From positions 186,001 to 250,000 of the forward strand of contig JAHRHY010000018.1 in NCBI GenBank assembly GCA_019671135.1: DNA of 64,000 nt. The letters run 5' to 3'. The stretch comes from Linnemannia hyalina. Lineage: Eukaryota > Mortierellomycota > Mortierellomycetes > Mortierellales > Mortierellaceae. Made by a program: the position numbers and the translations under genes. Positions within the stretch are counted from its first letter, which is position 1, and every line of letters starts with the position of its first letter. Positions 1 through 10,025 of this stretch are shown here, one piece after another. Under the pieces are notes generated by a model. That model was not told the origin of the DNA, ran no database searches, and worked only from the letters and a program-made list of their open reading frames with translations.

Positions 1-1655
1 TCCATTCAATCGTAACATAGGTACAAACGTATTAATACACCTTGTAGTGGGACTCTTTGCTTCACCGATCGCTGCAGCGATCGACAATACAGTCTCATCT
101 GAATCGTTCATCGTGCCAAACCAACCACATTGACATTGACCGTGGACTATGTGAAGAAAAAGAGAAAGGATGAATATAGACGATTGTATCTGAGTTGTGT
201 GCGTGTGTGTGCCCTTTGCTTTTCTCCTTCCTGCACTATTCTTCCTATGTCTCTTTTTCCGTTCCCTAGTCTCTCTCTTTTTCCCCTTTCTCTTGTCGAT
301 ATATCTCTCTCTCTTTTCTTTTTTTCCCTTTCTCTTGTCGATACCTCTCTCTATTTTTTTCCCTTCTCTTGTCGGTACCTCTATCTCACTCTCTTTTTTC
401 TCCCTCTCTTTTTTTTATTCTCTCAGGGCAACAGCAATTTCACTGCTCCACTCCCACACTGTTCCTTGTTTGTCTCTTCTTCCATCGTCGCCACCGACAC
501 TATTTCACTCATTCTCTCATTCTCTTTTGCATTCACTTCTTCCTCAGCTCTCTATACAGTCATCCTGCTTTCCTTTTGCATTTTCATTTCTCTCCCCTTA
601 TTCACTTACTTTTGAATTTTGCTCTCATTCACCTTCTCATTCTCGATTCAACGGAACAATGGCCGGAGAGGCGCGAGTGTCTACTCTGGTTGTCAGTGTT
701 TACGGCACGACCAGCCATATACCACAGTACCATACAATGGTGATATGAAGAAGGTGACAGGGACATATGTATTTCATTTTGTATCCACGGCCCAAGTTTC
801 TTACTACTACCATTCTCTGAGCAAAACATAATTGTCGGAAAGATCAAACGCTTTTCTTCACCCTCCGCTACCAGCGTTTGCTGTCATTAGCTGAGAGTTG
901 CCATTTGCTTTTCTTTTCTGCTCCATCGTCTATCTCTCCTTCTTTCGATCCCCCATTTCTCTTCCTCCCTCACTCCCTCCCTCTCTGTCCCCCGCCTCAT
1001 TGTCTCTTCTTTGACCCTCCATTTTCAACTTGCATCAGCCCTATCTTTCTTTCTTTTCATTTTAGCTATTGCCAACTCAACCTCATCGCCTTCTATTCTC
1101 GACCCTTCGCCTTTTACACATAGCTACGAGTTGCCCTTCTATGATCCCTTTTCTTGACATGACATACATCGCATCGTACAGCCATCCCGAGGCCCTTTCT
1201 CCTTCTTATTTCTATTCAAAAAAGGGTGTTTTGGGCATTTTCTAGGATGCAATGTAAAAACAGAAACGGGAGGAAAATAGGTTCTCAAGGAAACATATGC
1301 CTTTCCAATACTAAAGTGCATGGTCTGTCGTAGTATAGAATGTGTGCCTTGTAAAGACAAACCTCTGGTCATAAAAAAGAAGGCATACGGCCGTGGATTG
1401 GAATTGCTAGAGGCACTCAAGGATGCAAGGTTGAGTGTTTAAATTCAAGGGTTATCTGAAGGTTAGTGCGAAAGGTTGTCATGACTGATTGGTAAGGCGC
1501 GCTGATAGACGCTCCGGTCTATAGCGTGTTCCCGAAGACGAACTCAGGTTCGGATCCGGGATCATGCAACCTTTTAGTTGAGTGACGTATAGCACTATGG
1601 ATTGTGGACTCAATTAATCTTATTTTTTTTCTCTTATTCTTCCTTGCCAGGGTCT
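1..1655. repeat. Left arm of a large inverted repeat
   Basis: Base x in this arm pairs with base 5877-x in the right arm. Long open frames on the two arms are identical at mirrored coordinates (for example 130-615 and 5262-5747; 1139-1420 and 4457-4738), so the arms look essentially identical. Identity ends at about 1655, where the two sides diverge. The arm is a pyrimidine-rich tract (about 200-620) plus a non-coding body, with a tRNA-like sequence near the inner end. The open frames are low-complexity products of the tract and are not called as genes. The arm runs off the left edge of the window, so its outer end is unknown. Confidence 0.95.
1474..1571 (+). tRNA. Degenerate tRNA-Leu/Ser-like sequence, left arm
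   Basis: A seven-base acceptor stem (GGTTGTC with TGCAACC, one mismatch and one wobble) brackets an A-box-like stretch and a near-consensus B box (GGTTCGGATCC, 1548-1558). A long variable arm with a GTTC/GAAC stem fits a type II tRNA (Leu or Ser). The anticodon arm is extended, as if it held a short intron. Extra bases between T arm and acceptor stem and a mismatched T stem suggest a relic and not a working gene. The acceptor sequence is Leu-like, but the position-based anticodon reads AGA, so the identity is unsettled. Confidence 0.4.
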
Positions 1656-1796
1656 TTATCTTCTTTTATGAAAAACGAACTTTAGGCGATCTGTTGATAT
1701 CTGTCTTTCTTTTCACGGCCGGAATACTCTCCCCGAATATCTGATCGATCCTCTTCGATATCCCATGCACCCAATCCTACGGCCCCCGATGACGAC

Positions 1797-2455
1797 ATGA
1801 ACACGACCCTTCGCCTTATTCAGGAGAAAATGCAGCAACAACAGGTCTTTATGCTGCAGCAGAAGGTCCTTTTACAGCAGCAGCGAAACAGGATGCAACA
1901 ACTGGAAGCAAAATCCATTGGACAGGACGGCAGACTGGTCTATAGGAGCCCTCAGGCGGCCCTAATCAAGCTTCGCTAGGACCTAATCGATGTTTACCCT
2001 GCCATTGGCGAACCCAAGTTCTTCGACTCGGAACTACCCAAGAACCACAACGTTTTCAACTGGAACGACTATCGCTACACCGAGGGTATGGGATTATGAG
2101 CCTCCTCCGGTTCTGCAGCACTCCGAAGTTACCCTCACAGATACGGCTAAGCGATATGAACACAATTTGGTATCGATCCAAGGATTTTTGGCTCAATCAA
2201 CCCGATTCTTCGACACTTTCGCTTTTGATGTCCTTGAAGACGGAGACGAACAGTCGGATCTCGGCAAGAAGGTACTCGGTCTCCTCAACACTGTACGCAT
2301 ATCCACAGCCCACGACGCTTGCCGGAGGAGCGTACAGCCATTGATACAGAGGTCCGCTCCCTATTACAAAAAAGAGCTATCGAAGGCTGCAGCGGGAAGG
2401 GATTTTACAGTCGTATCTTCACAATTCACAAGAAAACAGGAGACTTACGCCTAGT
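1797..2455 (+). pseudogene. Gag-like ORF of the DIRS-like element, broken
   Basis: A glutamine-rich opening (many CAG codons, 1826-1915) is followed by an in-frame TAG at about 1977. The same frame then continues with a stretch containing PAIGEPKFFDSELP and NWNDYRYTEGM before another stop at about 2097. The position before the reverse transcriptase and the composition fit a DIRS gag-like protein. It is broken by stops and later text lies in other frames. The assignment is by position and by resemblance of this short block, so it is tentative. Confidence 0.45.
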
Positions 2456-3190
2456 GTTGAACCTACGCCCACTCGACCAGTTCTTGACAGCACCAAAGTT
2501 CAAGATGGAGACCCTCACCAATATTTGCAGGATGCTCAAACCCGGCGACTGGCTTACGAGTATCGACCTAAGCGACGCCTTCCTGTACGTGGCAGTCCAT
2601 CCGGCATCTCGCAAGTACCTCCGCTTCAGATGAGGAGCGGCATCATATCAGTTCCGAACCCTCCCTTTCGGACTGTCACTTTCACTCTTCATTTTCACAA
2701 AGATCATCCGTCCGATTCTCAAATGGGCGAGTGAGAAGGGAATCAGGATCTCGGCATATCTCGACGACATCTCCATCGCAGCCAGGACCAAGGAGGAGGC
2801 CAAGGAGCATACTCGTCTGGTTCGGGAACAACTGGAAGTACTGGGTTTTCTCATCAAGGACGCCAAGTCAACACTCGACCCTACCCAATGTATCGACCAT
2901 CTTGGGTTCAGGTTCAACACCGCCGACATGACACTCTCTGTGCCAAGACCAAAGGTCCGCGACCTTCGCAGGCAGGCGGAGAAGATGATCAGGGCAGGAA
3001 CCATCCAACTTTGACGGCTGGCGGCATTTATTGGGAAGGCGGTCGCGATGACGATGGCAGTCTTTCCGGCTCGACTGAAGACGAGGAATCTGATCCAGGT
3101 TCAGAATGCAACACTGGCCAAGAAATGCAAGTGGACGGACCCAGTTACGTTGGACACGGCGGCACTGGAGAATCTCAGCTGGTGACGATC
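2319..3190 (+). pseudogene. Reverse transcriptase of the DIRS-like element, broken
   Basis: Reverse-transcriptase blocks appear in order. The first is a fingers segment ending in LRLVLNLRPLDQFL (about 2439-2482). The second is a palm segment with SIDLSDAF (2558-2581). An in-frame TGA follows at about 2632. After it come TLPFGL (about 2660) and the catalytic YLDD (about 2764), and then a thumb-like region. A further TGA interrupts the frame at about 3013. The stops sit where TGG or CGA would be expected, which points to transitions. The frame is otherwise well conserved, so inactivation is moderate and not ancient. Confidence 0.75.
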
Positions 3191-3315
3191 TCATCTGTCG
3201 GAATGGAACGGTGAGGGATTCTTGCCTCAGAGGACGGAGGTCGACGCGTGCACCTATCCCTCAGAAGATGCATGAGGGATTGTGATCGAGGGCAAGTAGA
3301 TGTCCAGGACGTAGA

Positions 3316-4140
3316 GTGCATCGGAACAACCGCATCACATCACTTCGAAGGAACTACAGGTCATTTGGCACTTGGTCCACCTTCCAGAAACGATCGGGGA
3401 GACAATTCATGATTATTTGCGACAACATGACGACCATCGCCCAGATCAACAAATTCGGCGGGACGACGTCTCAACCACTGCACGACCTGACGACCAGGAT
3501 ATGGAACCACTGCATGGTGACGGGCACACGACTCAAGACGACATACGATCCCTCACAGTCCAATACAGCAGATTCACCGTCCAGGAGGATGACGAAGCAG
3601 CTGGAGTGGTCGATCGACAAGCCATTCTTCCAAAACCTCGAGTCGACGTGGGGTCACCACCACATCGACCTATTCGCAACAGCAATGAACGCCAAAGTTC
3701 CTCGATGCATCCCATGGAAGCGGGAGAAAACCACCGTAGGCCAGGACGCGTTCAACAGCTGCTGGTCCAACATGAACAGAGTCTATGCGTGTCCACCATA
3801 GTCTCTAATCACCAAGGTCCTCCAGAAGATCAAGCAAGACAAGGTCAAGGCGACTGTCATCACTCCATTCTGGACGAGCACGCTCTGGTACCCTATGATC
3901 ACAGCCATGTCGATCGACAAGCCTCTACGGATCCCGGGGAACCAAGTCTTGCCAGGTCCGGGAAACAGTTCACACATCCTCGAGAGGAATCCAATGTGGT
4001 CACTCTCAGCTTGGAACATCGACGGCAACAAGCAGTAGAGAAGGGAGCACCCGGATGTTTGAGCAGTACCGCCGCGCTAAAGAAGGGGATCCCGTCGGAC
4101 GACGTTGACAAACGGCAGTCGGTCATCCCCAGCCATTGTT
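3316..4140 (+). pseudogene. RNase H and downstream domain of the DIRS-like element
   Basis: A 160-residue open stretch (to 3801) contains CDNMTTIAQINKFGG, a later SNTADSPSR block and HIDLFATAMN, all typical of DIRS-type RNase H. It ends at a TAG directly after a CPP motif, where the family usually continues with tryptophan. The same frame resumes with SLITKVLQKIKQDK and ends in NIDGN at about 4036. Further stops follow (TGA about 4058, TAA about 4078). No tyrosine-recombinase motif was found before the right arm begins. Confidence 0.7.
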
Positions 4141-4221
4141 GAAGCGTGCTACAGGATCTCGCGATTTCTAACAGGCAACTTCACCGCAGCCATTCTTCCT
4201 CAACTCTGGATCCACAGATAG

Positions 4222-5876
4222 AGACCCTGGCAAGGAAGAATAAGAGAAAAAAAATAAGATTAATTGAGTCCACAATCCATAGTGCTATACGTCACTCAAC
4301 TAAAAGGTTGCATGATCCCGGATCCGAACCTGAGTTCGTCTTCGGGAACACGCTATAGACCGGAGCGTCTATCAGCGCGCCTTACCAATCAGTCATGACA
4401 ACCTTTCGCACTAACCTTCAGATAACCCTTGAATTTAAACACTCAACCTTGCATCCTTGAGTGCCTCTAGCAATTCCAATCCACGGCCGTATGCCTTCTT
4501 TTTTATGACCAGAGGTTTGTCTTTACAAGGCACACATTCTATACTACGACAGACCATGCACTTTAGTATTGGAAAGGCATATGTTTCCTTGAGAACCTAT
4601 TTTCCTCCCGTTTCTGTTTTTACATTGCATCCTAGAAAATGCCCAAAACACCCTTTTTTGAATAGAAATAAGAAGGAGAAAGGGCCTCGGGATGGCTGTA
4701 CGATGCGATGTATGTCATGTCAAGAAAAGGGATCATAGAAGGGCAACTCGTAGCTATGTGTAAAAGGCGAAGGGTCGAGAATAGAAGGCGATGAGGTTGA
4801 GTTGGCAATAGCTAAAATGAAAAGAAAGAAAGATAGGGCTGATGCAAGTTGAAAATGGAGGGTCAAAGAAGAGACAATGAGGCGGGGGACAGAGAGGGAG
4901 GGAGTGAGGGAGGAAGAGAAATGGGGGATCGAAAGAAGGAGAGATAGACGATGGAGCAGAAAAGAAAAGCAAATGGCAACTCTCAGCTAATGACAGCAAA
5001 CGCTGGTAGCGGAGGGTGAAGAAAAGCGTTTGATCTTTCCGACAATTATGTTTTGCTCAGAGAATGGTAGTAGTAAGAAACTTGGGCCGTGGATACAAAA
5101 TGAAATACATATGTCCCTGTCACCTTCTTCATATCACCATTGTATGGTACTGTGGTATATGGCTGGTCGTGCCGTAAACACTGACAACCAGAGTAGACAC
5201 TCGCGCCTCTCCGGCCATTGTTCCGTTGAATCGAGAATGAGAAGGTGAATGAGAGCAAAATTCAAAAGTAAGTGAATAAGGGGAGAGAAATGAAAATGCA
5301 AAAGGAAAGCAGGATGACTGTATAGAGAGCTGAGGAAGAAGTGAATGCAAAAGAGAATGAGAGAATGAGTGAAATAGTGTCGGTGGCGACGATGGAAGAA
5401 GAGACAAACAAGGAACAGTGTGGGAGTGGAGCAGTGAAATTGCTGTTGCCCTGAGAGAATAAAAAAAAGAGAGGGAGAAAAAAGAGAGTGAGATAGAGGT
5501 ACCGACAAGAGAAGGGAAAAAAATAGAGAGAGGTATCGACAAGAGAAAGGGAAAAAAAGAAAAGAGAGAGAGATATATCGACAAGAGAAAGGGGAAAAAG
5601 AGAGAGACTAGGGAACGGAAAAAGAGACATAGGAAGAATAGTGCAGGAAGGAGAAAAGCAAAGGGCACACACACGCACACAACTCAGATACAATCGTCTA
5701 TATTCATCCTTTCTCTTTTTCTTCACATAGTCCACGGTCAATGTCAATGTGGTTGGTTTGGCACGATGAACGATTCAGATGAGACTGTATTGTCGATCGC
5801 TGCAGCGATCGGTGAAGCAAAGAGTCCCACTACAAGGTGTATTAATACGTTTGTACCTATGTTACGATTGAATGGA
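4222..5876. repeat. Right arm of the large inverted repeat
   Basis: Reverse complement of 1-1655. The body from about 4433 outward aligns by eye to a decayed copy at 7795-8985 and 9598-10025, so this sequence also exists outside the palindrome. Between 5432 and 5690 it holds short purine-rich tandem units built on a TATCGACAAGAGAA core. There are no credible genes inside. Confidence 0.95.
4306..4403 (-). tRNA. Degenerate tRNA-Leu/Ser-like sequence, right arm
   Basis: Mirror image of the tRNA-like sequence at 1474-1571, with the same A box, B box and long variable arm, read on the minus strand. A Pol III transcript from either copy would run toward the DIRS-like core. Confidence 0.4.
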
Positions 5877-6022
5877 CACTAGATCTAATGGACACCCATG
5901 CACTAGTGCGAAAGGGCGCAATGGACAAGGAAAAGGTGTCTGCATTTGCGAGAGTGGTGTTAAGCAAAGGGTCGTAGGGGACTTTGTATTTTATTGAGTG
6001 GACTTCAAGAACGAGAAGGACA
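5877..6022. repeat. Continuation of the repeat beyond the palindrome end
   Basis: Sequence just outside the right arm (GCGAAAGGGCGCAA..., TCTGCATTTGCGAGA...) still aligns with the decayed copy at about 9905-10025. The repeat unit is therefore longer than the inverted arm visible here. A short local duplication of AATGGACAC lies at 5871 and about 16 bases later; it is absent from the second copy. Confidence 0.6.
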
Positions 6023-6127
6023 AATAGTGAGCAGATGGGGATGAGAAGCAAGAAAAGAGAGTTTGAGATGGTGCAGTTGGAATTGAACGATACTAGATCG
6101 GTGCGATGTAGGCTTACCGGTTCATAT

Positions 6128-6240
6128 ACTGCTGTTGTTGAACTTGCTGCTGCTGTTGAACTTGCTGCTGCTGTTGAACTTGCTGCTGCTGTGGAAGTTG
6201 CTGCTGCTGTGGAAGTTGCTGCTGCTGTGGAACGTGCTGA
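6128..6240. repeat. 18-bp CAG-type minisatellite
   Basis: About six imperfect copies of an 18-base unit based on TTGCTGCTGCTGTTGAAC. Read on the minus strand it encodes glutamine-rich text, but the surrounding frame has no recognisable domain, so it is annotated as a repeat only. Confidence 0.85.
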
Positions 6241-7257
6241 GTGGACGAGGGGAGAAAGTGAATGTAGTGTGGGAAGAAAAAGAGAGGGAGGTTTGAATAG
6301 CAGCAAGAAAAGAAACAGATAATGGTTATTATACAAGGACTGTACAAGTGCCCAGCACGGGGGGAAGGGGCGATGATGGTGACAAAACAGAGACAGTCTG
6401 TGAACGTTGAATGAGATACCCCGGGGTCAGGATAATAGACGGCACGTTCAACAGGAAGAGAAGATGTTCGAAGTTCTGCTGTCGGTAATATTCGCCGTGG
6501 CTCCGTGCCGGAGTGCTTTGAAAAAAGAGTGTTGTGAACAGACTTGTCGTTAAACACCACTAGTCCACTCCGCCAGCGCTTTTTTTTTTTTACTCATGCT
6601 GTTTTTAGTATCGATTCAATACATTCTTCTGCGCTCTTCTCGTCCTCTTGTCCGTGCTGCCTTCATACCACAGGAACATGTCGAACCAATTGCAGGATAT
6701 CAGTCTATACAGCAATGCTGTAAAGGTCGGACCAGCAACTCATGCTATACCAAATCTCGGTATGTTTGGCGCTGATAAAGACAAGAAGCATTAAGCATTT
6801 GGGTCCGACGCTCTCATGACCCCACGTGACAGAATGCATATTGGGCGAAGCTCTGCTTTGTCTACCTGATTCAATGTTGAGATGCATGCACTTTTTGTTT
6901 TGTGAATGAGAGTGTTTCTGAACAGACATAAGGAAACGCCAGTTTTATGTGCCGTGTACACTGAGTATACTCTTTGTTTTGTTCCTGCTTGCTTTTTTTT
7001 TTTCACTCCTCTGCAGCCAGTCAAAAAATGAAATGGAGGCATAATTAATTAATGGGTATGAGGGAAGGGGTGCAGCATTCAAGAGACATGCACAAACATA
7101 CAACATACAAACATATATTGTACGTGTAAAAGATGTTAGTCGACCAAGAGAAAAAGTAAGGAAAACATACTCGAGTAAGAATACACAGCAGCTCGAGTGG
7201 AGGCGCACTTGGAGAGAGGATGAAGGAGGGCTAGAGGCTGGATCGATGTTTGAAGGA
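6241..7257. other. Non-coding interval
   Basis: No gene recognised. There are scattered short open frames without domain content, splice support or conserved context, and a poly-T run near 6580. Confidence 0.5.
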
Positions 7258-7535
7258 GAGTGGACGAGAACAGAGGAGGAGGACGAGAACAGAGGAGGAG
7301 GACGAGAAGGAGGAGGAGGACGAGAAGGAGGAGGAGGACGAGAAGGAGGAGGAGGACGAGGACGAGGAGGAGGAGGAGGACGAGGAGGAGGAGGACGAGA
7401 AGGAGGAGGACGAGGAGGAGGAGGACGAGGAGGAGGACGAGAAGGAGGAGGACGAGGAGGAGGAGGACGAGGAGGAGGACAAGAAGGAGGAGGAGGACAA
7501 GAAGGAGGAGGAGGACAAGAAGGAGGAGGAGGCAA
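7258..7535. repeat. Purine-only GGAGGACGA minisatellite
   Basis: Tandem units of GAGGAGGACGAGAAG and shorter variants. Open frames exist on both strands only because the tract is purine-only: Arg-, Glu- or Gly-rich on plus; Ser-, Leu- or Pro-rich on minus. They are not called as genes. Such a homopurine tract could form triplex or slipped structures. Confidence 0.9.
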
Positions 7536-7662
7536 AAAAACAAGGTCAGTGGACTCGACAAGGGGATTGTTACGAAAAAGAAAAAGAAAACAAAAGATTA
7601 CCGAGATGAACGCTAACCACTCCGCCATAGCAGCTGCGTCCTTATTATCTCAAGGCAATGAA

Positions 7663-7782
7663 GGTTGCACGGACGGTTTCGAACCCGCGGCCTGTTCGTC
7701 CCCGAGGACGCTAAGTAGAACACGTTTACTAAGCGTGGGCAGTTCTTTTAGCGCCGCTCCAACCAATTGAGCCATTGCAACC
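7663..7782 (-). tRNA. tRNA-Leu(AAG)-like sequence with intron-like insert
   Basis: Read on the minus strand, a GGTTGCA/TGCAACC acceptor pair, a GCTC/GAGC D stem and a GGTTCGAA B box are present. The anticodon stem GCGCT/AGCGT encloses 37 bases, enough for a seven-base loop plus about 30 bases of intron. The position-based anticodon reads AAG (Leu), though base 33 is A where T is expected. The variable arm has a GTCC/GGAC stem. Two T-stem mismatches and two extra bases before the acceptor suggest a relic. It sits at the inner end of the decayed repeat, exactly where the tRNA-like sequences sit in the palindrome arms. Confidence 0.45.
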
Positions 7783-7794
7783 TCAGTTACTTAT

Positions 7795-8985
7795 CCCTCG
7801 GAAAACTCTCAAATTTAAACACTCAACCCTGCATCTCTGAATGCCTCTAGCAACTCCAATCTACAGCTGTCTGCCCTCTTTTTATGACTAGAGGTTCGTC
7901 TTGACAAGGCACACATTCTGCACTATGACACACCATGCACTTTAGCTTTGGAAAGGCATATGTTTCCTTGAAAACATATTATCCTCTCGTTTCTGTTTTT
8001 ACATTGCATCCTAGAAAATGGTCAAGACACCCTTTTTTGAATAGAAATATGGAGGAGAAAGGGCCTCGGGAAGGCTGCACGATGTATGTCAAGAAAATGG
8101 ATCGTATAAGGACAACTCGTAGCTGTGTGTAAAAGGTGAAGGATTGAGAATAGAAGGCGAAGAGGCTGAGTTGGCAACAGCTAAAATGAAACAAGAAAGA
8201 AAGAGTCGGTATAGGTATGGGAATTGGAGGGTCAAGAAAGAGACAGTAAGATGGAGGCAGAAAGGAGAGTAATGGAGGAACGAGAGAAAGAGAGATAGAC
8301 GATGGAGCAGAAAAGAAATGGCAATTTTAACAACTCTAGAATAACAACAAAAAACGCTGGTGGCGGAGGGCCAAGAACAAGAACAAGGTGAATTAGCAGC
8401 GTTTGGTCTTTCCAACAATCATCTTTTGCTCTGAGAATGGTAGTAATAAGAGACTTGGGCCGTGGACACAATAAGAAACACGTATGCCTTTGCCGCTTTC
8501 TTCATAGCATCATTGTATGGTACTTTGAGGGGTGTGGTTGGCCTTGCTGTGAACACAGACAACCAGAGTAGACACTCGCACCTCTCCGGCCATTGTTCTG
8601 TTGATTCGAGAACGGGAAGGAGAGTGAGAGCGAGATTGAAAAGTAAGTGAATGGAGCGGAGGAGAGAGTGAAAAGACAAAAAGGGAAAAGGGATGACTGC
8701 TTAGAGAGCCGAAGGGACGTGAAAGAGGCTGCAAAAGAGAATGAGAGAATGAGTGAAGTAGCATCGGTAGCGACAACAGAAGAAGAGACAGACAAGGAGC
8801 AGTGTGAGAGTGAAGCAGTGAAATTGTTGTTGCCCAGAGAGAGAAGAAGAGAGAGCGAGGTATCGACAAGAGAAGGAAAAAAAAGAGAGAGAGGTATCGA
8901 CAAGAAAAAGGGAAAAAAAAAGAGAGAGATATCGACAAGAGAAGGGGAAAAAAAAGAGAGAGAGAGAGGTATCGACAATAAAGTG
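7795..8985. repeat. Decayed second copy of the palindrome-arm repeat
   Basis: Aligns by eye with about 4433-5590 of the right arm in the same orientation, starting at AAATTTAAACACTCAACC and ending in the purine-rich TATCGACAAGA units, with many substitutions and small indels. It has no DIRS core and no opposing arm. Confidence 0.85.
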
Positions 8986-9597
8986 CTCCCGACTTTTTTT
9001 TTTTTTTTTGGAAATGCTCATTCATCAATGTTCCGACCGGCCCCCAGATTCCTGTCATTCATTCTCTCGATTCGTAGCCTCATGCATTACCACTTGTTTC
9101 TTTTTGCATGGACCGACATTGGATCATCGTCGGAATCGAAATGCCTGAATTGAATGAATCGGTTAATTGGATTAATGCATCCCGATTTTCTTTTTCAACT
9201 TGTGCGGTCTTTTTAGTTTCTACCTAGCTTTAAACTTGAATGAGTTACGTGCTGAATCCTATAGGACCATCTTTCAAAAGTTGGAGCTCCTACCCAAAGT
9301 CTTTTGTATATGATCTATATGCCTGATTTTACAGGGGTTTAGCACGTGTTTAGCTGTTGTTTTATACCATAAGCTCAATGCACTTTCTACTGGAAAACTG
9401 AAAGCTGGCCCATGTAGAGGACATGGTGTGGGATCTGAAAGTTTTGAAAGTATGAAGCCAGCTACTCTGAATATATTGTAATATCTTGACAAGGTGTAAC
9501 GTCATGCTAACTCCATGTAATAGTACCTACTTTAGTGATATCTCATGTTAACGATATGATAATCCCGTACCTTTTCTATATTAGTGATCCACACCTG
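8986..9597. other. AT-rich insert between two repeat fragments
   Basis: A poly-T run (8995-9010) and unique AT-rich sequence separate the two decayed repeat fragments. Both flanks contain a similar GTGAAATTGTTGTTGCCC stretch (about 8818 and 9608), so the junction may be a rearrangement between repeat copies and not a simple insertion. No gene seen. Confidence 0.4.
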
Positions 9598-10025
9598 GAG
9601 TGAAGTAGTGAAATTGTTGTTGCCCTGAGAGAATAAAAAAATAGGGGGATCGACAAGGAATGAGAAAGAGAGACAGGCAGAATAGTGAAAAAAAGCAAGG
9701 ATCGCACATAGAGGTCAGATACAATTGTCTACATCCACCCTTTCGTTTTTCCTTCACATAGTCCGCAGTCAATGTGGTTAGCTTGGCACCACCAACGATT
9801 CAAGTAAAACTGTATTGTCGATGGCTGTAGCGATCGATGAAGCAAAGAGTTCCTCTACAAGGTGTATTGATACATTTGTTAGTATGCTACGATCGGATGG
9901 ATACCCAGGCAACAGCACGAAAGGGCGCAAGGAGCAAGGCGAAAATGTCTGCATTTGCGAGAATGGTGTTTACCAAGGGTCCTAGGAGTCTTTGAATTTT
10001 AATGAGTAGATGTCAAGAACGAGAA
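9598..10025. repeat. Decayed outer end of the repeat
   Basis: Aligns with about 5432-6022. It includes the GTATTGATACATTTG terminal block that matches the outer end of the palindrome, and it continues past it. Confidence 0.8.

Larger units (their letters stand above)
1656..4221 (+). mobile_element. Decayed DIRS-like retroelement core (gag/RT/RNase H)
   Basis: This is the unique centre between the two inverted arms. It encodes, in order, a gag-like stretch, a reverse transcriptase with a YLDD active-site motif (near 2764) and an RNase H followed by a conserved tail. The RT/RNase H combination, and the sequence around the DNMT motif, resemble DIRS-type tyrosine-recombinase retroelements. No recombinase or methyltransferase domain is present, although a complete DIRS element should have a recombinase. 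Several in-frame stops and at least one frame change make it non-functional. It may be a deletion derivative trapped inside the palindrome, or the arms may be its own oversized terminal repeats; the sequence does not decide. Confidence 0.75.

Noticed and set aside
130..748. Long Ser/Leu/Phe-rich open frames (161, 183 and 124 residues)
   Set aside because: They are readings of a C/T-rich tract inside the repeat arm, overlap in three frames and recur identically on the mirrored arm.
1656..4221. Complete, active DIRS element
   Set aside because: Several in-frame stops, frame changes and no tyrosine recombinase.
6114..6560. 148-residue glutamine-rich frame on the minus strand
   Set aside because: The Gln text is the 18-bp minisatellite; the remainder shows no recognisable domain and no start or splice support.
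6945..7770. Pro/Arg-, Leu-, Ser-, Glu- and Gly-rich frames on both strands
   Set aside because: All arise from one purine-only minisatellite; frames on both strands cannot all be real and none has a domain.
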